DNA from: Pedobacter sp. SYP-B3415
GTDB lineage: Bacteria > Bacteroidota > Bacteroidia > Sphingobacteriales > Sphingobacteriaceae
Assembly: GCF_004138205.1 (NCBI RefSeq)
Contig: NZ_RXNQ01000005.1
Span: 62,001 to 126,000 of the forward strand
DNA: 64,000 nucleotides
Direction of reading: 5' to 3'
Part shown: piece by piece, positions 52,679 through 61,583 of the stretch
Layout: every line of letters starts with the position of its first letter
Numbering within the stretch: position 1 is the first letter of the stretch
The notes under the pieces: model-generated
The model's database searches: none
What the model saw: the letters and a program-made list of their open reading frames with translations, nothing else
Told to the model about the DNA's origin: nothing
Translations under genes and position numbers: made by a program

Positions 52679-53773
52679 GTGGTAAAGATATTTTTCGATC
52701 ATCAAATATTTAGCGAGCAGGTTCACGGGGGGATTTCGAGGTACTTTGCTAATCTGATGAAGGGCCTTTCGGCGGCACCAGATACCGATTACACGCTTGG
52801 TACACTGTTCACAGACAACGCCTACGTTCCGAAGCATCCGAGAACGTTAATACAAAGACTCCTCCCAGGATACTACTCGAAACCCAGACGCAGGCTTCGC
52901 GCTAACAGGGAATACTCGTTAAGACTAATGCGTGAAGGCGAATTTGATATCTTTCATCCAACCTATTTTGATCCATATCTTCTTCCTGAACTTCGAAAAC
53001 CAATGGTGCTTACCGTTCATGATATGACCTATGAAGCACTGCCTGAATGTTTTTCACCGGGAGATCCGCTTCCCCTATACAAGCGTCTATGTCTTGAGAA
53101 AGCAGACCATGTTATTGCGATTTCTGAAGCTACGCGAAGCGATATTTTACGTTACAGCGATATTAAGGAAGAGCGTCTAACGGTTATACATCATGGTATC
53201 TCTGAAGAACCATTGGATTTTTCTGATGTTCCGGAGCTGCCGGCAAAATATCTGTTATATGTAGGGGCGCGCTGGTCCTATAAAAACTTCTTTTTACTGG
53301 CAGAGGCCTTTGCGCAGGTTAGTCGTAAGCATGAAGATCTTTATCTTGTTCTTGCAGGAGGGGGACCGCTTGCCTTCGGCGACACTGAATTTCTGCGAAG
53401 ACACAATATCCTTTCTAAAACCCTTCAACTTAACTTGACAGATGCACAGCTGAACACAGTATATAAGCATGCAGCGGCGTTCATATATCCATCCAGATAC
53501 GAAGGCTTTGGCTTCCCAATCCTGGAAGCGTTCAAATGCGGCTGTCCTGTACTTCTTTCTGAAACTGCCTGCTTCAGGGAGGTCGCCGGACCGGAAGCTG
53601 CACTATATTTTGATGATCATTCACTTGATGAATTGGCGAAGGCAATAGAAGTAGTCCTGGATTCCGTAGAACTCCGCGAAAGATTGATCGAAGCGGGTGA
53701 CAGGAGGTGGAAGGCCTTTTCACTTCGCACATCAATTGAGCGTACCCTGAATCTTTATCGTTCCTTGACCTGA
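52679..53773 (+). CDS. Glycosyltransferase family 4, mannosyltransferase-like (364 aa)
   Basis: GT-B enzyme. GTG start at 52679 gives MVKIFFDHQIFSEQVHGGIS, the usual N-terminus of this group (FDxQIF..QxxGGISRY). The C-lobe has YVGARWSYKNF and YPSRYEGFGFPILEAF with EX7E (about 275-291) and NTVYKHAAAFIYPS. Close relatives are mannosyl- or glucosyltransferases of O-antigen loci. Divergent from the WcaE-like gene; its stop overlaps the convergent HlpA-like gene by 19 bases. Confidence 0.93.
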   Translation: MVKIFFDHQIFSEQVHGGISRYFANLMKGLSAAPDTDYTLGTLFTDNAYVPKHPRTLIQRLLPGYYSKPRRRLRANREYSLRLMREGEFDIFHPTYFDPYLLPELRKPMVLTVHDMTYEALPECFSPGDPLPLYKRLCLEKADHVIAISEATRSDILRYSDIKEERLTVIHHGISEEPLDFSDVPELPAKYLLYVGARWSYKNFFLLAEAFAQVSRKHEDLYLVLAGGGPLAFGDTEFLRRHNILSKTLQLNLTDAQLNTVYKHAAAFIYPSRYEGFGFPILEAFKCGCPVLLSETACFREVAGPEAALYFDDHSLDELAKAIEVVLDSVELRERLIEAGDRRWKAFSLRTSIERTLNLYRSLT

Positions 53774-54705
53774 TCTTTGCGTATGCTAACGGTTTGACGT
53801 ACAGATTTCCAAAATCTCGACAAAGGACCTTTCTTTTTGACTTCAGGATTTTCCAATCGCTGCGTGAAGATATCCGCTTCGGTGTTTGCAATTAAAAATA
53901 TAGGATGGACGAGATCACCTATATCTTCGCCGGGAATATTTCCAAAAGGATGGTGACCGGTAGTATGGGTTGCACCAGGTCCAAATCCGATATTTGTAAT
54001 TAGATTACGGTTGGGTATCACACTCAGCCGGTTATTTATCAGATTAAGGTAGGCATATTGGTAATCCCAGGTATTAATGTTGCCGTTACGGGTTTGCTGT
54101 AAATTTTCCATCCACTTGGCAGCAAAGGGTTCGTGGCTTGGAGAATTTGCCAGAATATTGGCGGTAAACCCGGCCAAAGTTGGCATATCTGCATTATAAC
54201 CTTGCCAAACGCGACGCCAGCCAGCCCAGCCCCAGACATGAGTTAAGCGCGAAAAGTAATAAGAAGCATTGCCACGAACATTTCCTAGCTGAAGATTCGC
54301 GCCTCCGATATGACCTATACGTTCATCATTTCTATATTTGGCAAGCAGCTCCGCACAGTATGGAAAAAATGAAGGATGTGGAAGACAATCATCCTCAAGG
54401 ATTATTCCTTCTTCTTCGGCAGTGAAGAACCATGAGATGGCTGAACTGACACCATCTCGGCAACCCATATTTGTTGTATTGAATCGCGTTTGTACAAGAC
54501 AAGACCAGTCAACCCGGCTGACCAACGATTTTACGCGATCGCATTTGTCGATATCGTCATTATTCCGCGGTCCGTCTACGGCGAAATAAAGTTTTGGCGG
54601 GGCTGCCTGGCGTATAACCTCAAAAACTGCCTCTGTTTCTTCCGGCCTGTTGAAGGCTATTAACAAAACAGCGGGAGTATTTTGCATAGATTGTAATTTG
54701 GACAT
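53755..54705 (-). CDS. HlpA-like nucleotide-diphospho-sugar transferase (316 aa)
   Basis: Resembles the 'hemolytic protein HlpA-like' branch of GT-A transferases: LLIAFNRPEETEAVFEVIR, YFAVDGPRNNDD, EGIILEDDCLPHPSFF (metal site) and HVWGWAGWRRVW. No membrane span until a basic C-terminus. ATG at 54705; a second ATG six codons later is possible. Role: addition of an unknown sugar to the surface glycan. Convergent 19-base overlap with the GT4 gene; 39 bases downstream of the acyltransferase. Confidence 0.88.
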   Translation of the reverse strand: MSKLQSMQNTPAVLLIAFNRPEETEAVFEVIRQAAPPKLYFAVDGPRNNDDIDKCDRVKSLVSRVDWSCLVQTRFNTTNMGCRDGVSSAISWFFTAEEEGIILEDDCLPHPSFFPYCAELLAKYRNDERIGHIGGANLQLGNVRGNASYYFSRLTHVWGWAGWRRVWQGYNADMPTLAGFTANILANSPSHEPFAAKWMENLQQTRNGNINTWDYQYAYLNLINNRLSVIPNRNLITNIGFGPGATHTTGHHPFGNIPGEDIGDLVHPIFLIANTEADIFTQRLENPEVKKKGPLSRFWKSVRQTVSIRKDQVKER

Positions 54706-54744
54706 ATCGTTAAGTTCAGAGATGTATTTAATTGAAGTTCCTGA

Positions 54745-55821
54745 TTACCTGCCAACGATCCACCGCAGCCTCGTCATCGCGATCAGTTTAATTAGAAGAA
54801 GTGTTATAGAATATATAATAAAAAATCTAACCACGACAAATACAATGATTTGCCCTGCCGACATAGCGGCGAAAGGCGGAAGATGGAGCGGCCGCAAAAG
54901 CTCTGGCAACAAACGGATGATCAGGATATAATGAATCAGATAAATGCCGAAGGTGGTTTCTCGGGGTCGTATAAATTGCAGGAAGCTAATATTGCGTACC
55001 TTAAAAAGCAACATGATAACAGCAAACGAGTAGAGTACATTGGAAAACCGCAACGTATTGAAGGGATCCTGACTATGCCAGTTCGAAAGGGAAAATGAGT
55101 CCCACTGAGCGATTGCAAAGGTTACGATGAAGCCACAGATAAATCCAGACAATGGAATGCTACGAATGCGTTCATCGATATATTCCCAATGCTTATGCAT
55201 TTGAGCTCCGAGCCATAAATAGAAGACAAAACCGAAAATAGCAACCGTATGCGCTGTCGCGAACCACTCGAAATATACATTGAGGCTATATGCAAATGAT
55301 AATGCACAAAATACGAGACCCAGCCACCATTTGTATAAATGCCGCTTAAAGCAAAGCAATATTCCGATACAAAACATAAAATTAATTATGAACCAGTAGT
55401 TGGTGTAGAGGTAAACAGATTTGGCATTTTCAACCAGCAAACTTAAAAAGTTGTAGTTTGGCCGCTGGCGCAAGACAATATGCAGATTAATCATGGTTGC
55501 CGTGATAAAGATAAGTGACCAGATTAACCAGGGCAGAAAAACAGAGGATAACCTTCGTTTGAAGTATTGCCATGACGAATATGTTTGAAACCGATCGCCA
55601 AGCAGGAATCCAGCAAGCAAAAAGAAGGCAATGGTACCAAATTTGGAAAGCTGGATCAGTCCAATATAGATATAATTACGCTGATCATGATCTGGGAAAA
55701 TTCGGTTTCCGTGATAGGTACAATGCTCGAAGACGATGCCCATCATGGCAATGCAGCGGATGGTGTCTACGAAATCGAAGTTTTTCTTCTTAGCAGGGTT
55801 TTGTGCGCTGGGTTGCTCCAT
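54745..55821 (-). CDS. Acyltransferase-3 family membrane protein, OafA-like (358 aa)
   Basis: About ten membrane helices. The N-terminal DTIRCIAMMGIVFEHC carries the catalytic His of the family, with the Arg/Tyr-rich segment (LLGDRFQTY) after it. Transfers acetyl or another acyl group to a sugar, typically O-acetylating LPS or capsule. Bases are markedly A/T-rich: by hand count 36% GC in 55261-55380 against 55% in 57241-57360 of infB, suggesting acquired DNA. Last gene of the island before the infB terminator. Confidence 0.92.
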   Translation of the reverse strand: MEQPSAQNPAKKKNFDFVDTIRCIAMMGIVFEHCTYHGNRIFPDHDQRNYIYIGLIQLSKFGTIAFFLLAGFLLGDRFQTYSSWQYFKRRLSSVFLPWLIWSLIFITATMINLHIVLRQRPNYNFLSLLVENAKSVYLYTNYWFIINFMFCIGILLCFKRHLYKWWLGLVFCALSFAYSLNVYFEWFATAHTVAIFGFVFYLWLGAQMHKHWEYIDERIRSIPLSGFICGFIVTFAIAQWDSFSLSNWHSQDPFNTLRFSNVLYSFAVIMLLFKVRNISFLQFIRPRETTFGIYLIHYILIIRLLPELLRPLHLPPFAAMSAGQIIVFVVVRFFIIYSITLLLIKLIAMTRLRWIVGR

Positions 55822-55889
55822 TTATATGATCAGCTAAGATAATAGAAAATACTTACTTGAGCCTGACCAACTATATGACGGTATCAAAC

Positions 55890-55912
55890 AAAAAAAGCGG
55901 CTCATCGCCGCT
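55890..55912 (-). terminator. Intrinsic terminator of the rimP-nusA-infB operon
   Basis: AGCGGC (55896-55901) pairs with GCCGCT (55907-55912), 5-base loop, then T7 on the minus strand, 23 bases past the infB stop. Confidence 0.85.
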
Positions 55913-55935
55913 CTTAATTATTTCTAAAAGGCTGA

Positions 55936-58845
55936 TTACAACCTTCTTTTTACTTCTACCTGCTCATATGCTTCCACGATATCACCAACTTCGATGTTGT
56001 TGAAATTCTGGATGTTCAGACCGCACTCGTAACCTTGAGCCACTTCTTTCACGTCATCTTTGTAACGTTTCAGTGAAGCCAGTTCGCCGGTGTAGACGAC
56101 AACGCCGTCGCGCACAATGCGGATTTTGCTGTTCCGGGTAATCTTTCCGTCAAGTACCATACAACCTGCAATCGTGCCCACCTTCGAAATTTTGAAGGTT
56201 TCCCTGATTTCCACGTTGGCAGTAATCTTCTCTTCGAATTCCGGCGCAAGCATTCCCTCCATCGCAGATTTGATCTCATTGATCGCGTCGTAAATGATCG
56301 AGTACAGGCGGATGTCGATCTGTTCTGCTTCTGCCAGTTTTCTCGCACTTGTTGATGGACGTACCTGGAAACCGATAATAATCGCATCAGAAGCCGAAGC
56401 CAGCAACACATCAGATTCAGAGATCTGACCAACACCCTTGCTGATGATATTCACCTGAATCTCTTCAGTAGAAAGTTTCAGCAGGGAATCTGACAACGCC
56501 TCGATCGAACCGTCCACGTCACCTTTAACGATGATGTTAAGCTCTTTAAAGTTGCCGATAGCCAGACGACGGCCGATCTCATCAAGCGTAATGTGTTTCT
56601 GCGTGCGCAGTCCCTGTTCACGCTGCAGCTGCATCCGCTTGTTTGCGATATCGCGGGCTTCGCTCTCTGTCTCAAGCGCATTGAAACGGTCGCCAGCTGT
56701 AGGTGCACCCTGCATACCGAGAACCTGAACCGGGATGGAAGGACCAGCCTTCTCAACCTTCTGCCCGCGCTCGTTAAACAACGCTTTTACACGGCCACTG
56801 TAACTTCCGGCCAGGATCGGGTCACCAACATGCAGTGTACCTGCCTGTACAAGAACGGTCGTAACGATACCGCGGCCCTTGTCAAGCGCAGCTTCAATTA
56901 CCGTACCCACTGCACGTTTGTTGGCATTCGCTTTCAGCTCGAGTAATTCTGCTTCAAGTAATACCTTGTCAAGCAGCAAATCTACATTCAGACCGCTTTT
57001 GCTCGAGATTTCCTGAGACTGGAATTTACCACCCCAATCTTCAACCAGGATATTCATAACCGAAAGCTGCTCACGAATTTTGTCTGAATTGGCTCCCGGT
57101 TTATCAACTTTTGTAAAGGCAAACACCAATGGAACACCGGCTGCCTGTGCGTGATTGATTGCTTCGCGCGTTTGCGGCATCACGGCATCGTCTGCCGCAA
57201 TAACAATGATCGCGATATCTGCTGCCTTGGCACCACGTGCACGCATGGCCGTAAAGGCCTCGTGACCCGGGGTATCAAGGAAAGTTACCTTCTTGCCAGA
57301 TGTAGTAGTTACCTGGTAGGCACCAATGTGCTGCGTAATACCGCCGGCCTCACCAGCTACCACGTTCGCTTTACGAATGTAGTCAAGTAATGAGGTTTTA
57401 CCGTGGTCAACGTGGCCCATGATGGTTACCACCGGTGCTCTTGGCTCCAGATCCTCAGGCGCATCTTCTTCTTCGATGATGCTTTCTTCCTCATCTTCCG
57501 GTTTCACGAACTGGATCTCATAACCAAACTCATCAGCTACGATAGTCAGTGTTTCAGCATCCAGGCGCTGGTTAATTGAAACGAACATACCCAGGCTCAT
57601 GCAGGTAGCAATGATTTTTGTTACGGGAACGTCCATCATGCTGGCCAGCTCATTCGCAGTAACGAACTCAGTTACCCGCAATACTTTTGATTGCAGTTCC
57701 TGTTCCATTGCCGCCTCTTCAGCCGAAAGGGCTACGTCATCACGTTTCTGGCGACGCAGTTTTGCGCGCTGCGCAAACTTGCCAGACTTACCGGCACCGC
57801 TGAGACGGGCCAGTGTTGCCTTAATCTGGTCTTGTATTTCTTTTTCTGTAGGTTCTTCTTTTGGTGCTCCGGGGGCCGCATTGCGATTCCTGAAATCGCC
57901 ACGTGGTCCCTGACCCGGACGGTTGCCGCCCTGACCCGGACGGTTATGACCACCCTGACCGGGACCCGGACGCTGACCACCCGCATGCGGCTGAACGCCC
58001 TGGCCCGGCTGGCCTGGCTGACCAGGCGCTCCCGGTGTCTTTTTGCGCTTGCGTTTGCGTTTGGCGTCTGCGCTCTCGTTAGAAGAGGCAACAGGATTAC
58101 GGCGATCAGGGGTAGTAGGAAGCGTAATCTTTCCTACAATGTTTGGGCCTGAAAGCCTTACCGAACGCGCCTTGATCACATCAGGTTCCTGAGTTTTCGG
58201 AGGCTCCGGTGCCGCTGTAACCGGAGGTTCCGGTTTCTTAGGCTCCTCTTTCGGCTCTTCCTTAACCGCAACAGGCTGTGGGGCCGGCGCCGGTTCAGGC
58301 GCTGCCGGTGCAGGTGTTGCAGGAGCTGCAGGCACCTCTGCCTTTGGCTGCTCCGGTCCTTTTACTGGCGGAGTCTCAACAGGCTCCTCCTTTTTGGCGG
58401 CCCTGTTTCTTGGATTCAGATCATTCAGATCAATTTTACCAACCACTTTTACACCCGGCAATCCGGTTTCCGGACTTTCTGCAGGCGGGGTCGGTTTGGG
58501 AGTTTCTGCCGGCGCATTACCCTGATTGAAACTATGAACGTTCTTGATCAGAATTTCATTCTGATCCTCGTCCCTGTTTCTTCTCGGCGGCTCTGGCTGC
58601 CTCTCGGCTGCCTCCGGCTCGTCACGACGAATTTTGCCAATAACTATTTGCTTCGCTTCTTCTCTAACTATTTTGTCTCCCTGATACTCTTTTAACAAAG
58701 CATCATACATCTCCCTGGACAATTTGGTCGTAGGTTTATTCTCGATCGAATAACCTTTATGCGCCAAAAAATCCACGGCAGTAGCGATACCAATGTTTAG
58801 TTCTTTAACTGCTTTAAATAAAATTATAGGCTTGTCGTCTGACAT
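55936..58845 (-). CDS. infB: Translation initiation factor IF-2 (969 aa)
   Basis: GTPase that places initiator tRNA on the ribosome. A long Pro/Ala/Glu-rich N-terminus with a Gly/Pro/Gln-rich stretch (about residues 265-325) precedes the conserved part: P-loop GHVDHGKT (about 475-482), [15 protein letters not shown], the G4 motif TKVD near residue 577 in place of the usual NKxD, and EISSKSGLN (G5), then domains II-IV. Length is normal for Bacteroidota. Last gene of the operon after nusA (88-base gap). Confidence 0.98.
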   Translation of the reverse strand: MSDDKPIILFKAVKELNIGIATAVDFLAHKGYSIENKPTTKLSREMYDALLKEYQGDKIVREEAKQIVIGKIRRDEPEAAERQPEPPRRNRDEDQNEILIKNVHSFNQGNAPAETPKPTPPAESPETGLPGVKVVGKIDLNDLNPRNRAAKKEEPVETPPVKGPEQPKAEVPAAPATPAPAAPEPAPAPQPVAVKEEPKEEPKKPEPPVTAAPEPPKTQEPDVIKARSVRLSGPNIVGKITLPTTPDRRNPVASSNESADAKRKRKRKKTPGAPGQPGQPGQGVQPHAGGQRPGPGQGGHNRPGQGGNRPGQGPRGDFRNRNAAPGAPKEEPTEKEIQDQIKATLARLSGAGKSGKFAQRAKLRRQKRDDVALSAEEAAMEQELQSKVLRVTEFVTANELASMMDVPVTKIIATCMSLGMFVSINQRLDAETLTIVADEFGYEIQFVKPEDEEESIIEEEDAPEDLEPRAPVVTIMGHVDHGKTSLLDYIRKANVVAGEAGGITQHIGAYQVTTTSGKKVTFLDTPGHEAFTAMRARGAKAADIAIIVIAADDAVMPQTREAINHAQAAGVPLVFAFTKVDKPGANSDKIREQLSVMNILVEDWGGKFQSQEISSKSGLNVDLLLDKVLLEAELLELKANANKRAVGTVIEAALDKGRGIVTTVLVQAGTLHVGDPILAGSYSGRVKALFNERGQKVEKAGPSIPVQVLGMQGAPTAGDRFNALETESEARDIANKRMQLQREQGLRTQKHITLDEIGRRLAIGNFKELNIIVKGDVDGSIEALSDSLLKLSTEEIQVNIISKGVGQISESDVLLASASDAIIIGFQVRPSTSARKLAEAEQIDIRLYSIIYDAINEIKSAMEGMLAPEFEEKITANVEIRETFKISKVGTIAGCMVLDGKITRNSKIRIVRDGVVVYTGELASLKRYKDDVKEVAQGYECGLNIQNFNNIEVGDIVEAYEQVEVKRRL

Positions 58846-58933
58846 TTATCTCCTTTTTTTCTAATTATATACAAAAGTAATGTTTTATTGGCAGACTAAC
58901 GAAGTTTTGAAAAATCGTATACCTGCCTGAACA

Positions 58934-60169
58934 CTACTCAAATTCTGATTGCAGAATCTGAATTACTTCTTTAATTGTCTCTTCTTCAAGATCTGTACGT
59001 TTAACCAGGTCTTCGATTGAGAGCGCCAGCACACTCTTCGCCGTATCGCAACCGATCGCCTTCAGTTCGTCAATGATCCAGCCATCAATTTCGTCTGCGA
59101 ATTCTTCGATATCCACATCTTCATCCTCTTCGCCAGCCTCACGGTAAACATCGATTTCATAACCCGTCAATTTGCCTGCCAATTTGATGTTGTGACCACC
59201 CCGGCCGATAGCCAGGGAAACCTGATCAGGTTTCAGATAAACCGATGCGTGTTTGGTCTCATCGTCAAGTTTGATCGACGTAATTTTGGCGGGGCTCAGT
59301 GCACGCTGAATATAAAGTGAAATGTTGTTCGTAAAGTTGATTACGTCAATATTTTCATTTTTCAACTCCCGTACAATACCATGAATCCTTGATCCCTTCA
59401 TACCTACGCAGGCACCAACCGGATCAATACGGTCATCATAAGATTCAACCGCAACCTTCGCACGCTCGCCCGGTTCACGAACAATCTTTTTGATGGTTAT
59501 CAGGCCGTCAAAAATCTCGGGAACTTCCATCTCGAACAAACGCTGCAGAAACTCGGGAGCAGTACGGGAGATGATGATCTTCGGATTGCTGTTTACCATG
59601 TCTACCTTCGAAATCACCGCACGCACTGAATCGCCTTTTTTGAAATAGTCAGCAGGAATCTGCTCCGTTTTTGGCATCAGCAGCTCGTTACCTTCATCAT
59701 CCAGTACAAGCGTTTCCTTTTTCCAGACCTGATAAACCTCGCCGGTTACGATCTCGCCTTCGCGATCTTTATATTTCTTAAAGATCTCGTCTTTCTCAAG
59801 CTCAAGCACTTTTGAAACCAGCGTCTGGCGGGCGGCCAGAATAGCGCGCCGGCCAAAGCTTTCAAGCGTGATCTGCTCAATGTAATCATCACCAACCTCA
59901 AGATCAGCATCATATTTTTTAACTTCAGCCAGTTCAATTTCCAGGTCGTCGTCTTCAGAAAAACCGTCTTCCATTACTTTCCTGGTTCGCCAGATCTCAA
60001 GGTCACCATTATCAGGATTCACGATCACATCACAATTTTCATCTGTACCGTATTTCTTCCGCAGCATACTGCGAAATACTTCTTCCAACACGCTGATTAC
60101 CGTAGGACGGTCGATGTTTTTAAAATCTTTGAACTCCTGAAAAGAGTCAATTAAATTGATACTGGTCAT
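58934..60169 (-). CDS. nusA: Transcription termination/antitermination factor NusA (411 aa)
   Basis: RNA-polymerase-binding factor that modulates pausing and intrinsic termination. N-terminal RNAP-binding domain (1-120), S1 domain (about 135-200), two KH domains (RIDPVGACVGMKGSRIHGIV and LAIGRGGHNIKLAGKLTGYE), and an acidic tail EEDEDVDIEEFADEIDG with a short helical end. The acidic repeats of E. coli NusA are absent, as usual outside proteobacteria. One base after the rimP stop. Confidence 0.98.
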   Translation of the reverse strand: MTSINLIDSFQEFKDFKNIDRPTVISVLEEVFRSMLRKKYGTDENCDVIVNPDNGDLEIWRTRKVMEDGFSEDDDLEIELAEVKKYDADLEVGDDYIEQITLESFGRRAILAARQTLVSKVLELEKDEIFKKYKDREGEIVTGEVYQVWKKETLVLDDEGNELLMPKTEQIPADYFKKGDSVRAVISKVDMVNSNPKIIISRTAPEFLQRLFEMEVPEIFDGLITIKKIVREPGERAKVAVESYDDRIDPVGACVGMKGSRIHGIVRELKNENIDVINFTNNISLYIQRALSPAKITSIKLDDETKHASVYLKPDQVSLAIGRGGHNIKLAGKLTGYEIDVYREAGEEDEDVDIEEFADEIDGWIIDELKAIGCDTAKSVLALSIEDLVKRTDLEEETIKEVIQILQSEFE

Positions 60170-60170
60170 T

Positions 60171-60638
60171 TTACTTAAATGAAATTAAAATCTTTGATTC
60201 TGTTATTTCTGCAAAAGGCACTGATGTCTCTACGGTTACTGCCTTTTTGCCTTTTTCTTTCCGCTCTTCGTCTATCAGCAGCTGGTCATCGCCAACAGCC
60301 TTTAAAACGCCTTCTTTCTTTGTGCCGTCTGTAAGTTTCAGTGAAACAGAACGACCAATGTTCTTATGGTATTGCCTGGTCATTTTAAGCGGCTCGCCAA
60401 CACCCGGCGATGAAACCTCCAGGTTATAAGCGTTATCTATCAGGTTTTCCTCTTCCAGATGAAAACCAACGTGCCGGCTTATTGCCGCGCAGTCCTGTAT
60501 ACCGATGCCCTGATCTCCATCTACATGAATGATCAGTTTATTGTTAGGAAGCATGCGTATATCAATAAGAAACAACTCCGGACGGTCGCCGATCTTCTCT
60601 TCGACCAGTTCTTTTACTCTCTTTTCTACCGCTGTCAT
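60171..60638 (-). CDS. rimP: Ribosome maturation factor RimP (155 aa)
   Basis: 30S-subunit assembly factor. LFLIDIRMLPNNKLIIHVDGDQGIGIQDCAAISR and YNLEVSSPGVGEPLK (the conserved VSSPG motif) are diagnostic; C-terminal SH3-like domain with GVLKAVGDDQLLI. ATG at 60638 (MTAVEKRVKEL) is chosen: the longer frame begins upstream of the predicted transcription start and runs through a hairpin. First gene of rimP-nusA-infB. Confidence 0.95.
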   Translation of the reverse strand: MTAVEKRVKELVEEKIGDRPELFLIDIRMLPNNKLIIHVDGDQGIGIQDCAAISRHVGFHLEEENLIDNAYNLEVSSPGVGEPLKMTRQYHKNIGRSVSLKLTDGTKKEGVLKAVGDDQLLIDEERKEKGKKAVTVETSVPFAEITESKILISFK

Positions 60639-60654
60639 TACACCTTTTTGTATA

Positions 60655-60677
60655 GAAAAAGGGGACATAGTCCCCTT
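60655..60677 (-). terminator. Terminator-like hairpin in the leader of rimP-nusA-infB (candidate attenuator)
   Basis: On the minus strand AAGGGGAC (60670-60677 side) pairs with GTCCCCTT (60659-60666 side) around TAT and runs into TTTTT. It lies between the predicted transcription start (about 60692) and the rimP ATG (60638), so a terminator here would cut the operon mRNA in its leader. Confidence 0.7.
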
Positions 60678-60698
60678 CGCGAATTCACAATTACAATA

Positions 60699-60730
60699 CA
60701 AATGTATAAAAAAATTTCTTCTTTACAAAA
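60699..60730 (-). promoter_or_regulatory. Promoter of the rimP-nusA-infB operon
   Basis: On the minus strand TTTTG (60726-60730), 19 bases, then TACATTTG (60699-60706). Exact -7 match and good spacing. Predicted leader about 55 bases including the hairpin at 60655-60677. Confidence 0.6.
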
Positions 60731-60764
60731 TGTTACCTGCTGGTGCTGATCTGATTATGGGTTT

Positions 60765-61175
60765 TCAACGCGTCAGCGTTACGCTTACCGGCTTTACGCG
60801 CGTACCCAGTTTGGCTTTGAGCACGTCCGTGCCGGCGGCAAACCTGGCGTTGATAAAAGTCTGCACCAGATAGGTTTTTCCCGCTGCGAAGGGTGTATCA
60901 GGGAAAAAGAACAGGGAGTCGCCCCGGAGCTTAACCCGGCCTGACACCGTCTTTTCAACCGCAACACTGTCATTTTCGCCCGGCGTTTCCACAACATCGA
61001 TCAGGTTCATGGAATCAAGCAGCAAACTGTCGCGCTGAAGCTGATACAGGCCGTTCCGGTCAATGTCTTTGACAATGATCGCCGAGCTGTCTGCCGAAAA
61101 GCCAAGGTAAACTGGCTTGTTATTTGATTGGCCACACGAAGCGGCAAACAATGCCATTGCTGCAAGGTATTTCAT
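60765..61175 (-). CDS. Small lipoprotein of unknown function (136 aa)
   Basis: Lipobox AASC with Cys14 after a short signal (MKYLAAMALFAASC). The mature part is predicted beta-rich, with DSLFFFPDTPFAAGKTYLV and VQTFINARFAAG, resembling Ig-like lipoproteins in this phylum; no catalytic motif. It lies upstream of the rimP promoter on the same strand but is separated from it by a promoter and hairpin. Only 17 bases separate its start from that of the divergent holin-family gene. Confidence 0.75.
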   Translation of the reverse strand: MKYLAAMALFAASCGQSNNKPVYLGFSADSSAIIVKDIDRNGLYQLQRDSLLLDSMNLIDVVETPGENDSVAVEKTVSGRVKLRGDSLFFFPDTPFAAGKTYLVQTFINARFAAGTDVLKAKLGTRVKPVSVTLTR

Positions 61176-61192
61176 TCTACTAATTTACACAT

Positions 61193-61534
61193 ATGAAAAC
61201 TATCATCGAAATTCTGCTCATGGGCCTTGCCTTTTTCCTGGGCGCAAAACTGGTCCCCGGTGTTCAGGTAGACGGCTACGGCAGCGCTTTACTTGCGGCC
61301 ATTCTTATAGCACTGGTCAACGCTACAATCGGTACACTGCTCCGGGTCCTGACGTTCCCCATCAATTTTCTTACCCTCGGATTGGTCTCATTTATAATCA
61401 GCGTCCTGATGATCCTGCTGGTAGACCGTATCATGGACGGCTTTAATACAAGCGGTTTCCTGGCAGCAGCTGTGCTTGCCATTGTTGTGGCAATTATCAA
61501 GGCTGTGTTCGGCGCATTTTCGTCGAAAGATTAA
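61193..61534 (+). CDS. Phage holin family IV-like small membrane protein (113 aa)
   Basis: Four hydrophobic segments (about 3-20, 27-47, 53-78, 86-105; MKTIIEILLMGLAFFLGAKL, LLAAILIALVNATIGTLL). This arrangement is the 'Mycobacterial 4 TMS phage holin superfamily IV' (PF04020) that is chromosomal in many Bacteroidota. No lysis genes or phage genes adjoin it, so a prophage origin is unlikely. Function unknown. Starts 17 bases from the divergent lipoprotein gene. Confidence 0.88.
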   Translation: MKTIIEILLMGLAFFLGAKLVPGVQVDGYGSALLAAILIALVNATIGTLLRVLTFPINFLTLGLVSFIISVLMILLVDRIMDGFNTSGFLAAAVLAIVVAIIKAVFGAFSSKD

Positions 61535-61583
61535 GGCTGACCGCCGGATGACAGGCTCCTGACCGTGTTCTTCACGGGTTAAC

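Noticed and set aside
57880..58040. Short tandem-like Gly/Pro/Gln codon repeats
   Set aside because: They encode the low-complexity linker of IF-2; not a CRISPR array or noncoding repeat.
61193..61534. Prophage or phage remnant suggested by a holin-family protein
   Set aside because: No endolysin, structural or integrase gene nearby; this membrane family is ordinary chromosomal content in Bacteroidota.
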